60,000 nt of DNA from Takakia lepidozioides (lineage: Eukaryota; Streptophyta; Takakiopsida; Takakiales; Takakiaceae): NCBI GenBank assembly GCA_030704615.1, contig CM060733.1, forward strand, positions 1,862,001 through 1,922,000, read 5' to 3'. The translations under genes and the position numbers were made by a program. Shown here in pieces: positions 56,901 through 60,000 of this stretch; within the stretch, counting starts at the first letter, position 1, and each line of letters opens with the position of its first letter. The notes beneath the pieces are model-generated. The model searched no databases. It saw nothing but the letters and a program-made list of their open reading frames with translations, and was not told the origin of the DNA.

Positions 56901-59900
56901 TGTTGTTTACGCTTTTCTTGGAAGATACTTTTACTTGTACACCAATAGGTTTGCAGCATATGGACAATGTTATCTCCTAGACATTTTGGTTTCTCAATCT
57001 CATAGCTGATTGATGGTTTGGCAGCTGTCCAAAGAATCTTGAAGACTTTCACTTTGCACTCATGTATGACAGGTCTTTGTTAACCCGTATGGAGGAAAAG
57101 GCGCTGCATGCCAAACTTGGGAACTCGTTACACCACTGTTTGATCGTGCTAGAATAAAAACAAAGGTGCAAGCATCAAGTCATCTTTGCACCATTGCAGT
57201 TCTTGTCTCATCCATGCCAGAGTGTCTTATTCTCTTGTTCATTTTGCCAACATAGCATGATCTTTGAGAAATTGCCTCAGTGTTGTCTTGCAACTCAATT
57301 GATACTTTGGGTAATTGTAAAGGTTTCCTTTGGTTGGTTCTCTTCTCCCTCCTTGCCATTAGTTCGAAGGGAACCCAATTATTCCCACTTGGGCTACTGA
57401 AGGGCTTCTAGCCCTGCTCCTCACGTTTGCATGTCTGTGCTTTTGCGCTCCACATTGAGAGCCAGTCCGTTGTTACTTGGGACACCTCATCCCCAGGATA
57501 GTAAAGATCACACTCCTGTATCTTTTCTCGTCTTATTTTCCTATCCCTGGCTCTACTTGCCAAAGACAATTCCATACATCAGCCCTGTGGATCGTGCATA
57601 GAGCAGCATACTCTGTTGGAACCTTCTTTCTTTCACTGAAGTCTTCCACTATGAGGATCAGAAATGCTTGGCAGCTTACCTGCACGAGGCCTTCACCCTT
57701 AGACAATCCCTTGAGCAGTAGTTGCTTTTGGGCTGTTTTTTGGCACAGATTTTGTTTCCTCTCTGTTGTTTTTCCCATTTTGTCCCATAAGCTCTTTGAG
57801 CTTTCCGCGGACTTTATGAAGCACCATTTCATTTCTTTTCTTTTCTTTTTGTTCATTATTTTGTCCCTTATGCTCTTTGAACTTCCCATAGATGTTACAA
57901 AGCTTCTTTCCATCTACTTTTAGACATCTTTTCCCTGTTGAAACAGCTTATACCATTCATTTGAGTTTCTAGACCTTTTTTTTTGGTATCATGTGCTCTC
58001 CTTGAACTAGGAAGCAGAACTTCAGAGAGCATGACTCTTGGAGCACCTTTTAAAGCATCATATGAAAGGATGCCATTCTTACTGATGTTTCTTCTCACAC
58101 TTCTTTCCCTATCCTCCCATTGCCTTGAACTAAAGCTCAACCCCCAGAATGTCATTGAGATCCTTAGCAATGACTTTTGCAGGACCAAAGTCATTCTTGT
58201 TGCATTGTATATCGTACAGCATGCATGATTCTGAAGATTTCTCTGTTGATTCATTCCCAGGTGATAAAGACAGAAAGGGCAGGGCATGCATATGACATCA
58301 TGAATGAGGCTACTATAGAAGAGCTCAACTCACAAGATGGGGTGGTGATTGTGGTGCGGAAATCTTGGCCATTATTCTAAGATGTTTTCGATGCTAAATG
58401 ACAGGCATTTATAAAACCTTGAATCATGACATTTCCCTTATTCCCTATCATGTGTATGCACATTCACAAGTGTAAGGTAAAACTTCTTCATGTTTCTCAA
58501 CACAAAAACTTTGGTGCAGGGTGGAGATGGTCTTTTCAATGAAGTGTTGAACGGCTTAGTAAGGCACCGCCATAGAGCCCAGCCAGCTACCATGCCCCAT
58601 GGGGTGACCAATTTTCTGACAGACGGAACAGGATACCAAGATGAGATGCAAAAGCATCAACTTAATTTGGAAATAGATCAAGGAGTTTTAGGGGGCCACA
58701 GCACTGGGAAGTCACCAGCCCAAGAAGGTGGTTTGAAACAAATGGCTTGTGTGGGTGCCAACTCAGACTCAGATTTTGATCGCTCTTCCTGCTGTCCAGA
58801 TCATCACCCTCTTCTCCAAGAAGTTCCCTTTCATTCTCTTTCCAAAGTGGCACATGCTGGCAACCTTCAAGGAGCTAGTGCCACAATGATTTCTTCAGCT
58901 GTTGGGAGGGAAGGCGAACCTGCCGGCCTGGCCTCTGGTGATACCCCTGGTTATGATTCCATCTCTGTCACTGTGCCTGTCTGGAACCAGCAAGGGGATT
59001 TCCTGTCTTCTACATCAGCAGAGCCAGAACCTATTATAGGTGAGAAGAGATAAGGCATGCACTCCCAATCACAGCCTACACATTTGTATGCCAAGTCCAT
59101 GGAATGCATACTAAGACTTGACAGCAGTAGATTTCAGCTGAGAAGCTATTGCTGCAAAATATCGGTTTTGCCATGGCATACCTAGTTATATTCCATGTCA
59201 TATAACTTCACCTTGTGTACAAAGTTTTCTGTGGACTTCCTGAGCTCCTTGGACTTTGGCTGGTAGTCACAAAAGTGAAAACTCTTGTGAGGAGATTTCT
59301 CTTTGGTCCTAAAGTTACCACTAAATGACAGGTGCACACCCAGTGTCTGTCGATGGCCTAGACATGCAGGACATTGACTTGCCAACTGCAAATTTAGTTC
59401 ACTCCCATCCAAAAGTTCGGCTTGGTATTATCCCTGCTGGATCAACCGACACTGTTGCTATCAGGTATCCTGCATCACAAATTCCTTTCTTCTTTCATCA
59501 AATCTTGTTTTTGTAGTCTGTCCAGTTTCATCTCCTCCCCCAGCCTTTCCCACCCAGCCTACTGGTCATTCTCGTTGTCTTAGCTGTATAGGAGGTGGAT
59601 GTTGTTCTCTGTGTTTGAGGCATAGAGCACTTGAATGTGAAGATGCAGCAAAATTGTTGTTCCATTCAAACTTGGTTAGTGTTCCCAAAGCTTCAGTTTA
59701 TAAGAGGTTCATTTTGTGTGCCCTGTCCCTTTCTGACTGAGCACAGTTTGGAGGCTAAGGTGTCCAGGATGATTTTGGCCCTTTGAGTGTTTTCCTTGTG
59801 TGTCACAGTATATCTGTATTTAGACATTTGCAGAGATTTTTAGCCACATGCATTTGTTCATATGGTGTGTAAACAGCACAACAGGAGTACGCGACCCTGT

Positions 59901-60000
59901 TACATCGGCATTGCATATAATACTGGGAGACAGCATGCCTCTTGACATTGTGCGCATCACCAGCTGGAAAAGAAAAGCCTTGCCTGACGAAAAGCCCCAA
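53984..60000 (+). CDS. CERK: Ceramide kinase (3' end beyond the window)
   Basis: Lipid kinase that phosphorylates ceramide to ceramide 1-phosphate; the Arabidopsis member (ACD5) restrains programmed cell death. Predicted exons are 53,984-54,223, 54,948-55,106, 56,599-56,766, 57,073-57,165, 58,261-58,353, 58,520-59,039, 59,332-59,464 and 59,877 onward, 510 residues so far with phase kept throughout. The first three exons form the N-terminal PH-like part (LPVAEIYAVELEG, VFGHANAEVAQAWVEKIQTL). The diacylglycerol-kinase-type catalytic domain begins VFVNPYGGKGAACQTWE (nucleotide loop), TERAGHAYDIM, then GGDGLFNEVLNGL. Exon 6 continues with about 150 residues of low-complexity insert before RLGIIPAGSTDTVAI, whose GSTD marks ceramide kinase rather than sphingosine kinase. 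Exon 8 reads TTGVRDPVTSALHIILGDSM. The C-terminal, CxxxCxxC-bearing part should lie past the window. Intron 2 carries a LINE fragment. No lesion seen. Confidence 0.93.
55273..55900 (+). pseudogene. LINE (non-LTR retrotransposon) ORF2 C-terminal fragment in CERK intron 2
   Basis: Frames on the plus strand read CSKTANVAVRGEFGIPSLSS then RDEFNVRWWGQLQHMP. This resembles the post-RT region of LINE ORF2 proteins (AVRGELG...RRD...RWWGRL). After a frame change comes GTRLKFKLRAGSLPLNSKQK then CNCPLCGQPEDIIHFLIHCPG, a Cys-Cys-His-Cys knuckle (CxxC...HxxxxC) found at the end of such proteins. The RT domain itself is absent and stops and frame changes break the frame, so it is a dead 5'-truncated insertion. 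It lies entirely inside a 1.49-kb intron, in the sense orientation of the kinase. Confidence 0.65.

Overview
The window is nuclear DNA of a land plant. The genes are split by GT-AG introns of about 0.1-1.5 kb. They include an R2R3-MYB factor of the plant MYB52/54/56/69/105/110/117 type, a plant-type nuclear LpxC with a presequence, and a plant-type ceramide kinase. Between them lie decayed plant DNA transposons, tRNA-derived SINE-like repeats and LINE remnants. The style suggests a non-flowering plant (bryophyte, lycophyte or fern), but I cannot name the species.

Layout. 1-16.6 kb: no recognisable protein gene; it holds a 98-bp tandem duplication, a Tourist-like MITE with perfect TAA target-site copies and a tRNA-derived SINE. 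16.6-20.1 kb: a decayed PIF/Harbinger element with a Myb/SANT-like gene (+) facing a DDE transposase gene (-). Between the two pieces of the Myb-like gene sits an unrecognised two-exon gene (zinc ribbon plus a novel 140-residue domain) with one in-frame stop. 20.7-31.7 kb: gene-poor, with SINE-like copies, an LRR scrap, a possible first exon at 24.6 kb, a fold-back structure and a three-unit ~240-bp tandem array. 31.7-35.2 kb: the complete MYB gene (3 exons). 35.2-40.8 kb: intergenic, with a SINE inserted in a 42-bp tandem array and an isolated GC-rich island. 40.8-44.9 kb (-): the complete LpxC gene (7 exons, 390 codons). 45-48.9 kb: SINE, LINE-tail, hAT-like MITE and a perfect 3 x 60-bp repeat. 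49.2-51.3 kb (+): the complete C2orf69/UPF0565 homologue (4 exons, about 360 codons). 54.0-60.0 kb (+): ceramide kinase, 8 exons seen, running off the window, with a LINE fragment in intron 2.

How the genes relate. LpxC (lipid A-type acyl-sugar synthesis, mitochondrial in plants) and the C2orf69 homologue (linked to mitochondria in animals) are divergent neighbours. Ceramide kinase follows C2orf69 on the same strand and acts on sphingolipid signalling linked to cell-death control. There is no operon logic; these are independent nuclear genes separated by repeats. Exon boundaries were fixed by hand from reading-frame phase, GT-AG sites and remembered family conservation, so they are predictions. 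For the four main genes every junction keeps phase.
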